Shown here one piece after another: positions 10,919 through 19,080 of a DNA stretch of 22,169 nucleotides. The DNA is taken from the NCBI GenBank assembly GCA_005879205.1, contig VBLD01000002.1:9758-31926 (forward strand). Direction: 5' to 3'. The stretch comes from Deltaproteobacteria bacterium. GTDB taxonomy: Bacteria > Desulfobacterota > Binatia > DP-6. Numbering within the stretch: position 1 is the stretch's first letter; each line of letters begins with the position of its first letter. The notes under the pieces are model-generated. The model made no database searches, was not told the origin of the DNA, and saw only the letters and a program-made list of their open reading frames with translations. The translations under genes and the position numbers were made by a program.

Positions 10919-11695
10919 TCAGCAGCCCGAGCAGCGCGGCGAGGGTGGCGCGCAGCTCCTGGCCGGCACGATGCGGTCGAGCATGCCGCGCTCGAGAAAC
11001 GATTCCGCCCGCTGGAAGCTTGGCGGCGGCTTCTGGCGGAGCGTCTGCTCGATCACGCGCGGGCCCGCGAAGCCGATCAGCGCGCCCGGCTCGGCGAGGT
11101 TGATGTCGCCGAGGAGACCTATGGAGGCCGTGACGCCACCCGTCGTCGGGTCCGTCAGCACGGTGATGCACGGCACGCCGGCCTGCCTGAAGCGGGCCAG
11201 CGCCGCCGTCACCTTGGCCATCTGCATGAGCGAGAAGATGCCCTCCTGGAGGCGGGCCCCGCCCGAGGCGGTGCACACGACGAGCGGCACGCGGATCGCC
11301 CGGGCGTGCTCGATGAGGCGCGTGAGACGCTCGCCGACCCCCGTCCCCATGCTGCCGCCGAGGAAGGCGAAGTCGAAGACCGCGAGCGCCACCCGATGCC
11401 CGCCGAGGCGTGCCGTGCCGGTGAGGATCCCCTCCCGGCGCCCGGTTTGCCGGCGCGCCGCCCCGAGCCGGGCCCGGTAGCCCGCGAACGCGAGCGGATC
11501 GGCAGCAGCGAGACCGCCGTCTCGCTCCACGAACGTTCCCCGGTCGACCAGCAGCCGCACGCGCGCCGCCGCCGCGAGCCGCAGGTGATGGCCACAGCGC
11601 GGGCACACCTCGAGTCGCCATGCCCGATCCCGGCCGTGCGCGGGCTCGGCACAGGCCGGACAGCGCCGGGCTGCGTCGGTCAGCTTCCGACGCAC
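10919..11695 (-). CDS. accD: Acetyl-CoA carboxylase carboxyltransferase beta subunit, frameshifted near the 3' end
   Basis: AccD pairs with AccA to transfer carboxyl from carboxybiotin to acetyl-CoA, the first step of fatty acid synthesis. A zinc ribbon of C12, C15, C31 and C34 opens the protein. The carboxyltransferase core includes DFAFLGGSMGTGVGE, CTASGGARLQEG, LTDPTTGGVTAS and IGFAGPRVIEQT. As sequenced, the frame ends at TGA 10919-10921 with an unfamiliar tail after GMLDRIVPA. The neighbouring frame continues with QELRATLAALLGLLT, the expected AccD ending, to a stop at 10914-10916 that overlaps the folC GTG as GTGA. One missing base near 10950-10958 restores it to 260 residues. The GTG start (11693-11695) overlaps trpA by 16 bp. 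There is no good ribosome site, so translation is probably coupled. The N-terminal segment before the zinc ribbon is shorter than in E. coli. Confidence 0.92.
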   Translation of the reverse strand: MRRKLTDAARRCPACAEPAHGRDRAWRLEVCPRCGHHLRLAAAARVRLLVDRGTFVERDGGLAAADPLAFAGYRARLGAARRQTGRREGILTGTARLGGHRVALAVFDFAFLGGSMGTGVGERLTRLIEHARAIRVPLVVCTASGGARLQEGIFSLMQMAKVTAALARFRQAGVPCITVLTDPTTGGVTASIGLLGDINLAEPGALIGFAGPRVIEQTLRQKPPPSFQRAESFLERGMLDRIVPARSCAPPSPRCSGC

Positions 11696-12498
11696 GGCCG
11701 CGCGGCCGCATGCATCGCGGCGTGCAGGGAGGCCACGAAGGTCGCCACTCTTCCCGGCGCGCCGCGGCGGTCGCCCTCCTCGACGAGCCGGCCGATCGCG
11801 CTGCCGACGATCACCGCGTCGGCAAAGCCCGCGAGCCAGCCCGCCTGCTCGGGCGTGCTGACGCCGAAGCCCACCCCGACGGGGAGCGGCGTCACGCGGC
11901 GCACGCGGGCGATCAGCTCGGGGAGGTCGTCAGGCAGCGCGGCGCGGGCGCCGGTCGTGCCGAGCACCGAGACGAAGTAGAGGAAGCCGCTGGCCGTGCG
12001 GGCGATCGTGCGCAGGCGGGCGAGCGGCGTGGTGGGGGCGAGGAGCGCGATCAGGTCGAGGCCCGTCGTGCCGGTCGCGGCGCGCAGATCCGCCGCCTCC
12101 TCCGGCGGCAGATCGACGCAGAGGAGCCCGTCGGCCCCCGCCGCCGCCGCATCGGTGGCGATCCGCTCGACTCCGTAGCGGAAGAAGGGGTTGTAGTAGC
12201 CGAAGAGGACGATCGGCTCGCGCATCTCCTGGCGGAGCTCGGCCACCAGCTCGAGCACGCGGGGCAGGCTCGTGCCGCCGGCGAGCGCGCGCGCCGCCGC
12301 ACGCTGCAACACGGGACCGTCCGCCATCGGGTCCGAGAACGGGATGCCGAGCTCGATCGCGTGCGCACCCTCGGCAACGGCGGCGCGCACGAGCTCGCGC
12401 GTCGTCGCGAGGTCGGGGTCGCCGGCCGTGAAGTACGGCACCAGCGCCGCCTCGCCGGCGGCCCGGGCGGCCGCGAAGGCGGGGCCGATCCGGCTCAC
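11680..12498 (-). CDS. trpA: Tryptophan synthase alpha subunit
   Basis: This 272-residue TIM-barrel subunit cleaves indole-3-glycerol phosphate and channels indole to TrpB. The catalytic acids are E49 in AIELGIPFSDP and D60 in DPMADGP, at the same positions as in enteric TrpA. Other landmarks are YYNPFFRYG, VDLPPEE, LLAPTTP and GVGFGVSTPEQ (the phosphate-binding region). The start is GTG at 12496-12498, overlapping the trpB stop as GTGA. The 3' end overlaps accD by 16 bp. Confidence 0.96.
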   Translation of the reverse strand: MSRIGPAFAAARAAGEAALVPYFTAGDPDLATTRELVRAAVAEGAHAIELGIPFSDPMADGPVLQRAAARALAGGTSLPRVLELVAELRQEMREPIVLFGYYNPFFRYGVERIATDAAAAGADGLLCVDLPPEEAADLRAATGTTGLDLIALLAPTTPLARLRTIARTASGFLYFVSVLGTTGARAALPDDLPELIARVRRVTPLPVGVGFGVSTPEQAGWLAGFADAVIVGSAIGRLVEEGDRRGAPGRVATFVASLHAAMHAAARPCVGS

Positions 12499-13718
12499 GT
12501 GAGACGCACCCCGAGGTAGTCGGCAACCGTGTTCATGTCCTTGTCTCCCCGCCCGGAGAGGTTGACGAGGAGCACCGCCCGGCGATCGAGGCGCGGCGCC
12601 AGCCGCACCGCATGCGCCACCGCGTGGGCGCTCTCGAGCGCGGGGATGATCCCCTCGGTGGCCGTGAGCAGGCGGAGCGCCTCCACCGCCTCGTCGTCGG
12701 TGACGGTCACGTACGTCGCGCGGCCCGTGTCACGCAGGTACGCATGCTCGGGCCCGACGCCCGGGTAGTCGAGTCCCGCCGAGATCGAGTGGGCGTTGCG
12801 GATCTGGCCGGTCTCGTCCTGCAGGAGGTACGTCTTGTTGCCGTGCAGCACGCCCACCTGTCCCGCGGTGAGCGACGCCGCGTGGGCGCCCGTCTCGAGC
12901 CCGCGTCCGGCCGCCTCGACGCCGATCAGGCGCACGCGCCGATCCGCGCGGAAGGCGTGGAACAGCCCGAGGGCGTTGCTGCCGCCGCCGACGCACGCGA
13001 TGCAGGCGTCCGGCAGGCGCCCGGCGGCGTCGAGCACCTGGCGGCGGGCCTCCTCGCCGATCATCGCCTGGAAGTCGCGTACCATGCGCGGGTAGGGATG
13101 GGGACCGGCGACCGAGCCGATCACGTAGAACGTGTCGCGCACGGTCGCCGTCCAGTCGCGCAGCGCCTCGTTCATCGCGTCCTTCAAGGTGCGCGCCCCG
13201 GACTCGACGACGGTGACGGTGGCGCCGAGGAGCTTCATGCGGAAGACGTTCAGGCTCTGCCGGCGCACGTCCTCCGCGCCCATGAAGATCTCGCAGCGCA
13301 TGCCGAAGAGCGCGGCGACGGTGGCGGTCGCGACGCCGTGCTGGCCCGCGCCCGTCTCCGCGATCAGCCGGCTCTTCTTGAGACGGCGCGCGACCAGCGC
13401 CTGGCCGATCGTGTTGTTGATCTTGTGCGCGCCGGTGTGGAGCAGATCCTCGCGCTTGAGGAAGATGCGCGCGCCGCCGAGGCGTCCCGAGAGGCGGCGG
13501 GCGAAGTAGAGCCGCGTCGGCCGGCCGGCGTACTCGCCGAGCCAGCGCGCGAACTCGCGCTGGAAAGCGGCGTCGCGGGCCAGCCGGGTGTAGACACGCT
13601 CGAGCTCCAGCAGCTGCGGCATGAGCGTCTCGGCGACGTAGCGGCCCCCGTACTGGCCGAAGTGCCCCTGCTGGTCAGGCAGCCTTGGCGCGGCGGATGA
13701 ACTCCTCGACCTTCGCAT
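12495..13718 (-). CDS. trpB: Tryptophan synthase beta subunit
   Basis: This 407-residue PLP enzyme condenses indole with serine. It has GHFGQYGGRYVAETLMP (18-34), the PLP lysine K99 in HKINN, the catalytic glutamate in ETGAGQHG (121-128), the GGGSNALG phosphate cup, SAGLDYPGVGPEHAYL and the C-terminal LSGRGDKD. Two starts compete. ATG at 13716-13718 has a GGAAGGAAGG ribosome site 3 nt upstream but overlaps trpF by 44 bp and adds a Ser/Arg-rich lead. CTG at 13680-13682 would give the common MPDxxGHFG opening but lacks a well-placed ribosome site. The ATG is preferred on the ribosome site. The protein core is beyond doubt. Confidence 0.96.
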   Translation of the reverse strand: MRRSRSSSAAPRLPDQQGHFGQYGGRYVAETLMPQLLELERVYTRLARDAAFQREFARWLGEYAGRPTRLYFARRLSGRLGGARIFLKREDLLHTGAHKINNTIGQALVARRLKKSRLIAETGAGQHGVATATVAALFGMRCEIFMGAEDVRRQSLNVFRMKLLGATVTVVESGARTLKDAMNEALRDWTATVRDTFYVIGSVAGPHPYPRMVRDFQAMIGEEARRQVLDAAGRLPDACIACVGGGSNALGLFHAFRADRRVRLIGVEAAGRGLETGAHAASLTAGQVGVLHGNKTYLLQDETGQIRNAHSISAGLDYPGVGPEHAYLRDTGRATYVTVTDDEAVEALRLLTATEGIIPALESAHAVAHAVRLAPRLDRRAVLLVNLSGRGDKDMNTVADYLGVRLT

Positions 13719-14283
13719 GGTCCTTCCTTCCGGGGCGCTCCTCGACCCCCGAGGCGACGTCGACGCCGAACGGCCGCCAGCGCCGCACCGTATCCGCGAC
13801 GGTTTCGGGCCGGAGCCCGCCCGCCACGAACAGCCGTGCGGACGGCACGGGGCCGAGCTCGATGACCGGCGCGAGCGGCTCGCCGGTGCCGCCGGGCTGG
13901 CCGGCGACGTGGGCGTCGAGCAGAACGTAGTCGGTCGGATAGCGGGCCGCGAGCGCCGCGGCATCGTCGCCGGGGCGCAGCCGGAGCGCCTTGATGGTGC
14001 GCCACGGCCAGTCCCGGCAGTAGGCGACGTCCTCGCCACCGTGAAACTGGACCGCCGCGAGACCGACCTTTGCCGCGACCCGCTCGACCAGCTCCCGCGG
14101 GGCGTCCACGAAGACCCCGATGAGCGGCGTCCCGGACACCGCCTCGGCGATCTCGGAGGCGCGCGCCAGGTCCACGTGGCGCGGGCTTCCGGGCCAGAAG
14201 TTCAGGCCGAGGAAGTCCGCCCCGGCACGCGCAGCCGCACGGGCGTCTTCCGCGCGGCAGATGCCGCAGATCTTGACCTTCAC
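13675..14283 (-). CDS. trpF: Phosphoribosylanthranilate isomerase
   Basis: This 202-residue TIM-barrel enzyme carries out the third step of tryptophan synthesis after anthranilate. The catalytic cysteine is C6 in KICGICR and the catalytic aspartate D123 in LLDAHVAGQPGGTGE. The phosphate-binding end contains VAGGLRPETV and GVDVASGVE. GTG at 14281-14283 is chosen because it makes a GTGA overlap with the trpC stop. Another in-frame GTG two codons upstream (14287-14289) is possible. The 3' part contains the trpB ribosome site. Confidence 0.95.
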   Translation of the reverse strand: MKVKICGICRAEDARAAARAGADFLGLNFWPGSPRHVDLARASEIAEAVSGTPLIGVFVDAPRELVERVAAKVGLAAVQFHGGEDVAYCRDWPWRTIKALRLRPGDDAAALAARYPTDYVLLDAHVAGQPGGTGEPLAPVIELGPVPSARLFVAGGLRPETVADTVRRWRPFGVDVASGVEERPGRKDHAKVEEFIRRAKAA

Positions 14284-15062
14284 GGGCACCCGAGCCACTC
14301 CGCCAGCGCCGCCCCCGGGTCCGGCCGCTCCATGAAAGCCTCGCCCACGAGAACGGCGTGTGCGCCCGCGCGCCGCATGCGGTCGAGGTCGGCGCGCGAG
14401 CGGATGCCGCTCTCGCCCACCACCAGCACGTCCGTCGGCACGAGCGCCGCCAGCCGCTCGGTGGTGTCGAGCGAGACCGTGAAGCTCGCGAGATCCCGGT
14501 TGTTGATGCCGACGAGCGTCGCTCCGGCGCCGAGCGCCCACGCGAGCTCGGCCTCGGCGTGCACCTCGACCAGCACGTCGAGCCCGCTCTCGGCGGCCGC
14601 CGCCAGGAGAGCGGCCCCGTCGTTCGGTGCGACCGCGGCGGCGATCAGGAGCACCGCATCGGCCCCCCAGGCGCGCGCCTCCTCCACCTGGTAGGGATCG
14701 ATCAGGAAATCCTTCCGGAGACAGGGGAGCGCAGCGGCCGCGCGCGCCTCGGCCAGATGATCGAGGGCACCGCGGAAGAAGCGCTCGTCGGTCAGGACCG
14801 AGAGCGCCGTGGCGCCGGCGGCGGCGTAGCCGCGCGCGAGCGCGGGGACGTCGTAGTCGGCGCGGATGGTGCCGCGCGACGGCGAGGCGCGCTTCAGCTC
14901 GGCGATCACCCCGCGCGGTGCCTGCCGGGCGAGCGCCGCACGCAGGCCGCGCCGGGGCACCGCATACAGCGGCCGGTCGCGGAGCGCCTGCACCGAGACG
15001 TCCCGACGCCGGCCCTCGACCTCCGCCCGCTTGTGGGCGACGATCGTGTCGAGCATGCCCAT
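14280..15062 (-). CDS. trpC: Indole-3-glycerol phosphate synthase
   Basis: This 260-residue TIM-barrel enzyme closes the indole ring. Motifs are IAELKRASPSRG (53-64, with K57), LRKDFLIDPYQV (115-126, with K117), GINNRDLASFTV and VGESGI. The length matches monofunctional TrpC, and TrpF is a separate gene rather than a fusion. ATG at 15060-15062 overlaps the trpD stop by one base (TGATG). A second ATG two codons in (15054-15056) is possible. Confidence 0.95.
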   Translation of the reverse strand: MGMLDTIVAHKRAEVEGRRRDVSVQALRDRPLYAVPRRGLRAALARQAPRGVIAELKRASPSRGTIRADYDVPALARGYAAAGATALSVLTDERFFRGALDHLAEARAAAALPCLRKDFLIDPYQVEEARAWGADAVLLIAAAVAPNDGAALLAAAAESGLDVLVEVHAEAELAWALGAGATLVGINNRDLASFTVSLDTTERLAALVPTDVLVVGESGIRSRADLDRMRRAGAHAVLVGEAFMERPDPGAALAEWLGCP

Positions 15063-16096
15063 CAGGCCGCTCCGGCATCTGCCTGGCGACGGCCGAACTC
15101 GACCACCGCCTCGAGCACACGCGCGGCGGCACCCGAATCGATGGCGGCGGATGCGAGCCCGACGCCCGCACGCAGGTCCCGTGCGGCGCCGGCTACCACG
15201 AGGGCCGCCGCAGCGTTGAGACAGACCACGTCGCGGGCCGGGCCGGACGCACCGCCGAGCACCGCGCGGAGCAGCGCCGCCGCCTCGGCCGTCGACCCGA
15301 TCCTGAGCGCGGCGGCAGGCGCCGGCACGAGCCCGGCATCCGCGGCCGTCACGGTGCCGCGCTTCACGCTTCCCTGCGCGATCTCGGCGACGATCGTCTC
15401 GCCCTCGAGCGCGATCTCGTCGAGGCCCCCGGCGCCGTGCACCACCCAGGCGCGCTCCGCCCCCAGGCGGACGAGCGCCTCCGCGAGGGGCTCCACCCAG
15501 CGGCGGTCGAAGACGCCGATCACCTGGCGGCGCACGCCGGCCGGGTTGGTGAGCGGCCCGAGGACGTTGAACAGCGTCCGGACGCCCAGCTCGCGCCGCG
15601 GGCCGGCCGCGTGCCGCATAGCGGGCTGGAGCGCGGGCGCATGGAGATAGACGAAGCCGGTCGCCCGGAGGCAGGCGCCGAGGGAGGCGACGGGGAGCTC
15701 GAGCCGCACGCCGAGCGCCTCGAGAACGTCCGCGCCGCCCACGGCGCCCGAAACCGCGCGGTTCCCGTGCTTGGCCACCGGCACGCCGGCGCCCGCGACG
15801 ACGAGCCCGGCGGCGGTCGAGACGTTGAGCGTCGAGGCTCCATCGCCGCCCGTGCCGCACGTGTCGACCGCCTCGGGCGGCACCCCGGGGATCGAGACCG
15901 CGTGCGCGCGCATCGTGCGGGCCGCACCGACGAGCTCGCCGACCGTCTCGCCCCGCATACGCAGCGCGACCAGGAGTCCCGCGATCTGCGCGGCGCTCGC
16001 GTTGCCGCCGAGGATGCGCTCCATCACGGCCGCCATCTCGAGCTCGGAGAGCGTCCGCCCCGCGACGACGCGTGCGAGGGCTTCCTGGAGCGTCAC
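15062..16096 (-). CDS. trpD: Anthranilate phosphoribosyltransferase
   Basis: This 344-residue enzyme transfers phosphoribose from PRPP to anthranilate. The PRPP/anthranilate site is seen in DTCGTGGDGAST (78-89) and NVSTAA, KHGNRAVSGAVGGADVLEALG follows (from 109), and GPLTNP lies in the middle. The length is typical for a stand-alone TrpD not fused to TrpG. The start is GTG at 16094-16096, overlapping the trpG stop as GTGA. A longer open frame upstream is a shadow of trpG. Confidence 0.95.
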   Translation of the reverse strand: MTLQEALARVVAGRTLSELEMAAVMERILGGNASAAQIAGLLVALRMRGETVGELVGAARTMRAHAVSIPGVPPEAVDTCGTGGDGASTLNVSTAAGLVVAGAGVPVAKHGNRAVSGAVGGADVLEALGVRLELPVASLGACLRATGFVYLHAPALQPAMRHAAGPRRELGVRTLFNVLGPLTNPAGVRRQVIGVFDRRWVEPLAEALVRLGAERAWVVHGAGGLDEIALEGETIVAEIAQGSVKRGTVTAADAGLVPAPAAALRIGSTAEAAALLRAVLGGASGPARDVVCLNAAAALVVAGAARDLRAGVGLASAAIDSGAAARVLEAVVEFGRRQADAGAA

Positions 16097-16716
16097 GCCG
16101 CCACTCCGCGGCGGTCGAGCCGCTCGAGGAAGTTCCCGAGCAGCCGCTTGCCCTCGACCGTCAGGATCGACTCGGGATGGAACTGGACCCCCTCGACGAA
16201 GAGCGTCCGGTGGCGCACGCCCATGATCTCCTCCTCGTCGGTCCAGGCCGTCCGCACGAGCGTCGGAGGCAGCGTGGCGGGATCGATCACCAGCGAATGA
16301 TAGCGCGTCGCCTCGAACGGATCGGGGGTTCCCGAGAAGAGCCCTCGGCCGTCGTGATGGATGAGCGACGTCTTGCCGTGCATGATCCGTCCGGCCCGCA
16401 CGATGGCGCCCCCGAAGGCCGCGCCGATCGCCTGGTGGCCGAGACAAACGCCGAGAATCGGGATGCTCCCGGCAAAGCGCTGGATGAGGGGGACCGAGAT
16501 GCCCGCCTCGCGCGGGGTGCGGGGCCCGGGCGAGATGACGACGCCGTCGGGGCGGAGCGCCGCCACCTCGTCGAGGGTGATCGCGTCGTTGCGGCGAACG
16601 TCGAGGACGCCACCGAGCTCGCCGAGGTACTGGACGAGGTTGTAGGTGAACGAGTCGTAGTTGTCTATTACCAGGAGCCTCCGCGCGTTCGCGCTCTGGC
16701 TCTCCGTTGGGCTCAT
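16093..16716 (-). CDS. trpG: Anthranilate synthase glutamine amidotransferase subunit
   Basis: This 207-residue class I glutaminase delivers ammonia to TrpE. The catalytic triad is C91 in GVCLGHQAIG, and H180 and E182 in GVQFHPES. The N-terminus IDNYDSFTYNLVQYL is diagnostic of TrpG/PabA. It lies beside trpE in a complete trp set, so the tryptophan role is favoured, though such proteins can also serve para-aminobenzoate synthesis. ATG at 16714-16716 overlaps the trpE stop as ATGA. Confidence 0.95.
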   Translation of the reverse strand: MSPTESQSANARRLLVIDNYDSFTYNLVQYLGELGGVLDVRRNDAITLDEVAALRPDGVVISPGPRTPREAGISVPLIQRFAGSIPILGVCLGHQAIGAAFGGAIVRAGRIMHGKTSLIHHDGRGLFSGTPDPFEATRYHSLVIDPATLPPTLVRTAWTDEEEIMGVRHRTLFVEGVQFHPESILTVEGKRLLGNFLERLDRRGVAA

Positions 16717-18233
16717 ATCTGCTCCGCCAGGCGCACGGCCTGGATCATGGCGCGCGCCTTGTTCACGCACTCGCGGTGCTCGGCCTCGGGATCGGAGTCC
16801 GCGACGATGCCGGCGCCCGCCTGGATGTAGACCCGGCCACCCTTCACCAGGACCGTGCGGATCGTGATCGCCGTGTCCATCGCCCCCGAGAAGGCAAAGT
16901 AGCCGACCGCCCCGCCGTAGACGCCGCGCCGCACGGGCTCGAGCTCCTCGATGATCTCCATGGCGCGGATCTTCGGCGCGCCGGTGAGCGTCCCGGCGGG
17001 AAAGGTGGCACGGAAGGCGTCGAAGCAGTCGCGGCCCGGGGCGAGCTCGCCGCGGACGTTCGAGACGAGGTGCATCACGTGCGAGTAGCGCTCGATCAGG
17101 AAGCTCTCGGTGACCCGGACGCTCCCCGTGCGGGCCACGCGACCCACGTCGTTGCGGCCGAGGTCGAGGAGCATGACGTGCTCGGCGCGTTCCTTGGGGT
17201 CCCCGAGCAGCTCGGCCGCCAGCCGCTCGTCGTCCCGTTCGACCGTCCCCCGCGGGCGCGTGCCGGCGATCGGCCGGACCGTCACCTCGCCGTCCTCGAC
17301 ACGCACCATCACCTCGGGCGAGGCGCCGGCGAGCGCATGGTCGCCGAGGTCGAGGAAGAACATGTACGGTGAAGGGTTGACGGTGCGGAGACAGCGGTAG
17401 ACGTTCAGCGGCGCGGCCGCCAGGCCGAGCTCGAAGCGCTGCGCCAGGACCACCTGGATGACGTCGCCGGCGCGGATGTACTCCTTCGCCCGCTCGACGA
17501 TCCCGCGGTAGCCTTCCTCGTTGAAGTTCGACCGCACCTCGCCGGCGCTCGCCGCGATGCGCGCCGGCGGCTCGGGCGGCGTGCCGAGCCGCGCGACGAG
17601 GTCGTCGATGCGCGCCACCGCGGCATCGTAGGCCTCGTCGGGCGCCACGCGTCCGTCGAGGTGGACGTTCGAGACGACCTGGATCTTCTGGGCCACGTTG
17701 TCGAAGACGAGCAGGCTCTCGGCGAGGAGCAGGCAGGCGTCGGGCAGCGCGAGGTCGTCCGTGGCGCGTGCCGGCAGCCGTTCGAACGAGCGGGCCACGT
17801 CGTAGCCGACGTAGCCTACCGCGCCGCCGGCGAAGCGGGGCAGGCCCGGCACGACCACCGGCCGGTACTCGGCGAGGAGCGCTTTCAACGCCCCGAACGG
17901 ATCGGCCGTCGTCTGCCGCACGGTCCCGCGGCCCGGCGTCTCGACCTCGACCGTCTCGCCGCGCGCGCGGAAGACACGCGCCGGCTCGGTGCCGAGGAAG
18001 CTGTACCGGCCCCACTTCTCGCCGCCCTCGACGCTCTCGAGGAGGAAGCCGTACGGCCCGCGATGGACCTTGAGGAAGGCCGAGACCGGCGTCTCGAGAT
18101 CCGCGAGGATCTCGCGACACACGGGGACGAGGTTGCCCTCGCGGGCGAGGGCGCGGAAGTCGGCGCGCGTTGGCGTGGTCATGCCGGCGCTGAGTGCCGG
18201 CCGTCCGACCAACCTGCTCGGCGCGACGCTCAT
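16713..18233 (-). CDS. trpE: Anthranilate synthase component I
   Basis: This 506-residue enzyme converts chorismate to anthranilate with ammonia from TrpG. The N-terminal regulatory domain carries LLESVEGGEKWGRYSFLG (64-81). The LLES element forms the tryptophan feedback site in characterised TrpE proteins, so allosteric inhibition by tryptophan is likely. The chorismate-binding core shows IAGTRPRG, ELLGDPKERAEHVMLLDLGRND, GTLTGAPKIRAMEII and GGAVGYFAFSG. ATG at 18231-18233 overlaps the SPOR gene stop as ATGA. The ATG 17 codons in (18180-18182) gives the more usual family N-terminus and is the alternative. No leader peptide or attenuator is apparent upstream, because trpE abuts another gene. 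Confidence 0.96.
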   Translation of the reverse strand: MSVAPSRLVGRPALSAGMTTPTRADFRALAREGNLVPVCREILADLETPVSAFLKVHRGPYGFLLESVEGGEKWGRYSFLGTEPARVFRARGETVEVETPGRGTVRQTTADPFGALKALLAEYRPVVVPGLPRFAGGAVGYVGYDVARSFERLPARATDDLALPDACLLLAESLLVFDNVAQKIQVVSNVHLDGRVAPDEAYDAAVARIDDLVARLGTPPEPPARIAASAGEVRSNFNEEGYRGIVERAKEYIRAGDVIQVVLAQRFELGLAAAPLNVYRCLRTVNPSPYMFFLDLGDHALAGASPEVMVRVEDGEVTVRPIAGTRPRGTVERDDERLAAELLGDPKERAEHVMLLDLGRNDVGRVARTGSVRVTESFLIERYSHVMHLVSNVRGELAPGRDCFDAFRATFPAGTLTGAPKIRAMEIIEELEPVRRGVYGGAVGYFAFSGAMDTAITIRTVLVKGGRVYIQAGAGIVADSDPEAEHRECVNKARAMIQAVRLAEQI

Positions 18234-19069
18234 TCCGAGGCCACGAAGGCGTGCTCCACGCCCTCGTGCTCGCGCAGCCGGTGCATCGCCGCCGTCGCCT
18301 GGTCGGCGTTCGGATAGCGGCCGACGCGGAGCCGGTACCAGGTATCCCCGTCGCGCAGCACCTGGACGACGGCGGCGTCATAGCCGCGGCCCCGCAGCTG
18401 GCGCTCGAGCGCCTCCGCTTCGCCGCGGCTGCGGGTGGGGTTGGCCAGCACGGTCCAGCCGCCCGCCGCCGACGTCTCGAACCGCGCAGGCGGTGGGAGG
18501 GTCGGGGGCGGACCCTGCGCCGCCATCGGTGGCGGGGCCACCGCGGTCGGGATCGCGGGAGGCGCGACGGGGACCGCGGGCCTGGGGCTCGCAGTTCGCG
18601 CCAGCGTGGTCGTGGTCCTGGTTCTGCCGGCCGACGGAGTCGGCGCCGCTGCCGCGCGCCCGTCCGCACGGGGAGGCGTCGCGGCTGTCTTGGCCGGCGC
18701 TGCGGGCGGCGCTTCACGCGCGGCGGTCGCCGCCGCCTTGCCGGGCGCCGCCGATCCCTCGGCGTGCGCGGCGGGGGCCGGGCCCTTGGGCAGCGCCGCG
18801 GGCTCCTCGGCATGTCTCTCGCCCTGGCCGGCGGCCAGCTTGTCGTAGAAGGTGAGCTCCGCCTCGCTCTTCGGACGCTGCCCTTCCTGCGGCGGCGCCG
18901 AGGTGACGGGCAGCCGGACGATACGTTCCTCGAGCCCCAGCCGTTCCACCTGCGCCCCCTTCCCCACGTAGAAGCCGAGCAGGTAGACGAGCCCGCAGGT
19001 CACCACCCATGCCGTGAACAGGATCAACCGGTCGAGGAACCTGAGCCCGCTTCGCCGCTCGTTCGCCAT
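18230..19069 (-). CDS. FtsN-like SPOR-domain membrane protein
   Basis: This 279-residue bitopic inner membrane protein has a basic cytoplasmic start (MANERRSGLRF), one transmembrane helix (about 14-36), and a segment with ELTFYDKL as seen in SPOR proteins of deltaproteobacterial type. A long Ala/Pro-rich low-complexity periplasmic linker follows, then a C-terminal SPOR domain (about 203-279, from GGWTVLANPT). SPOR domains bind peptidoglycan glycan strands lacking stem peptides, usually at the division septum. ATG at 19067-19069 is preceded by GAGGAGAGG, the best ribosome site in this operon, and lies 11 bp after the argS stop. An upstream in-frame start inside argS is rejected. The role in division is inferred from domain architecture only. 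Confidence 0.85.
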   Translation of the reverse strand: MANERRSGLRFLDRLILFTAWVVTCGLVYLLGFYVGKGAQVERLGLEERIVRLPVTSAPPQEGQRPKSEAELTFYDKLAAGQGERHAEEPAALPKGPAPAAHAEGSAAPGKAAATAAREAPPAAPAKTAATPPRADGRAAAAPTPSAGRTRTTTTLARTASPRPAVPVAPPAIPTAVAPPPMAAQGPPPTLPPPARFETSAAGGWTVLANPTRSRGEAEALERQLRGRGYDAAVVQVLRDGDTWYRLRVGRYPNADQATAAMHRLREHEGVEHAFVASE

Positions 19070-19080
19070 CGTACCTCTCC

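Noticed and set aside
16093..18813. Minus-strand 906-codon frame covering trpE
   Set aside because: Only its last 207 codons (trpG) are real. The rest is a shadow of trpE and the SPOR gene in another frame.
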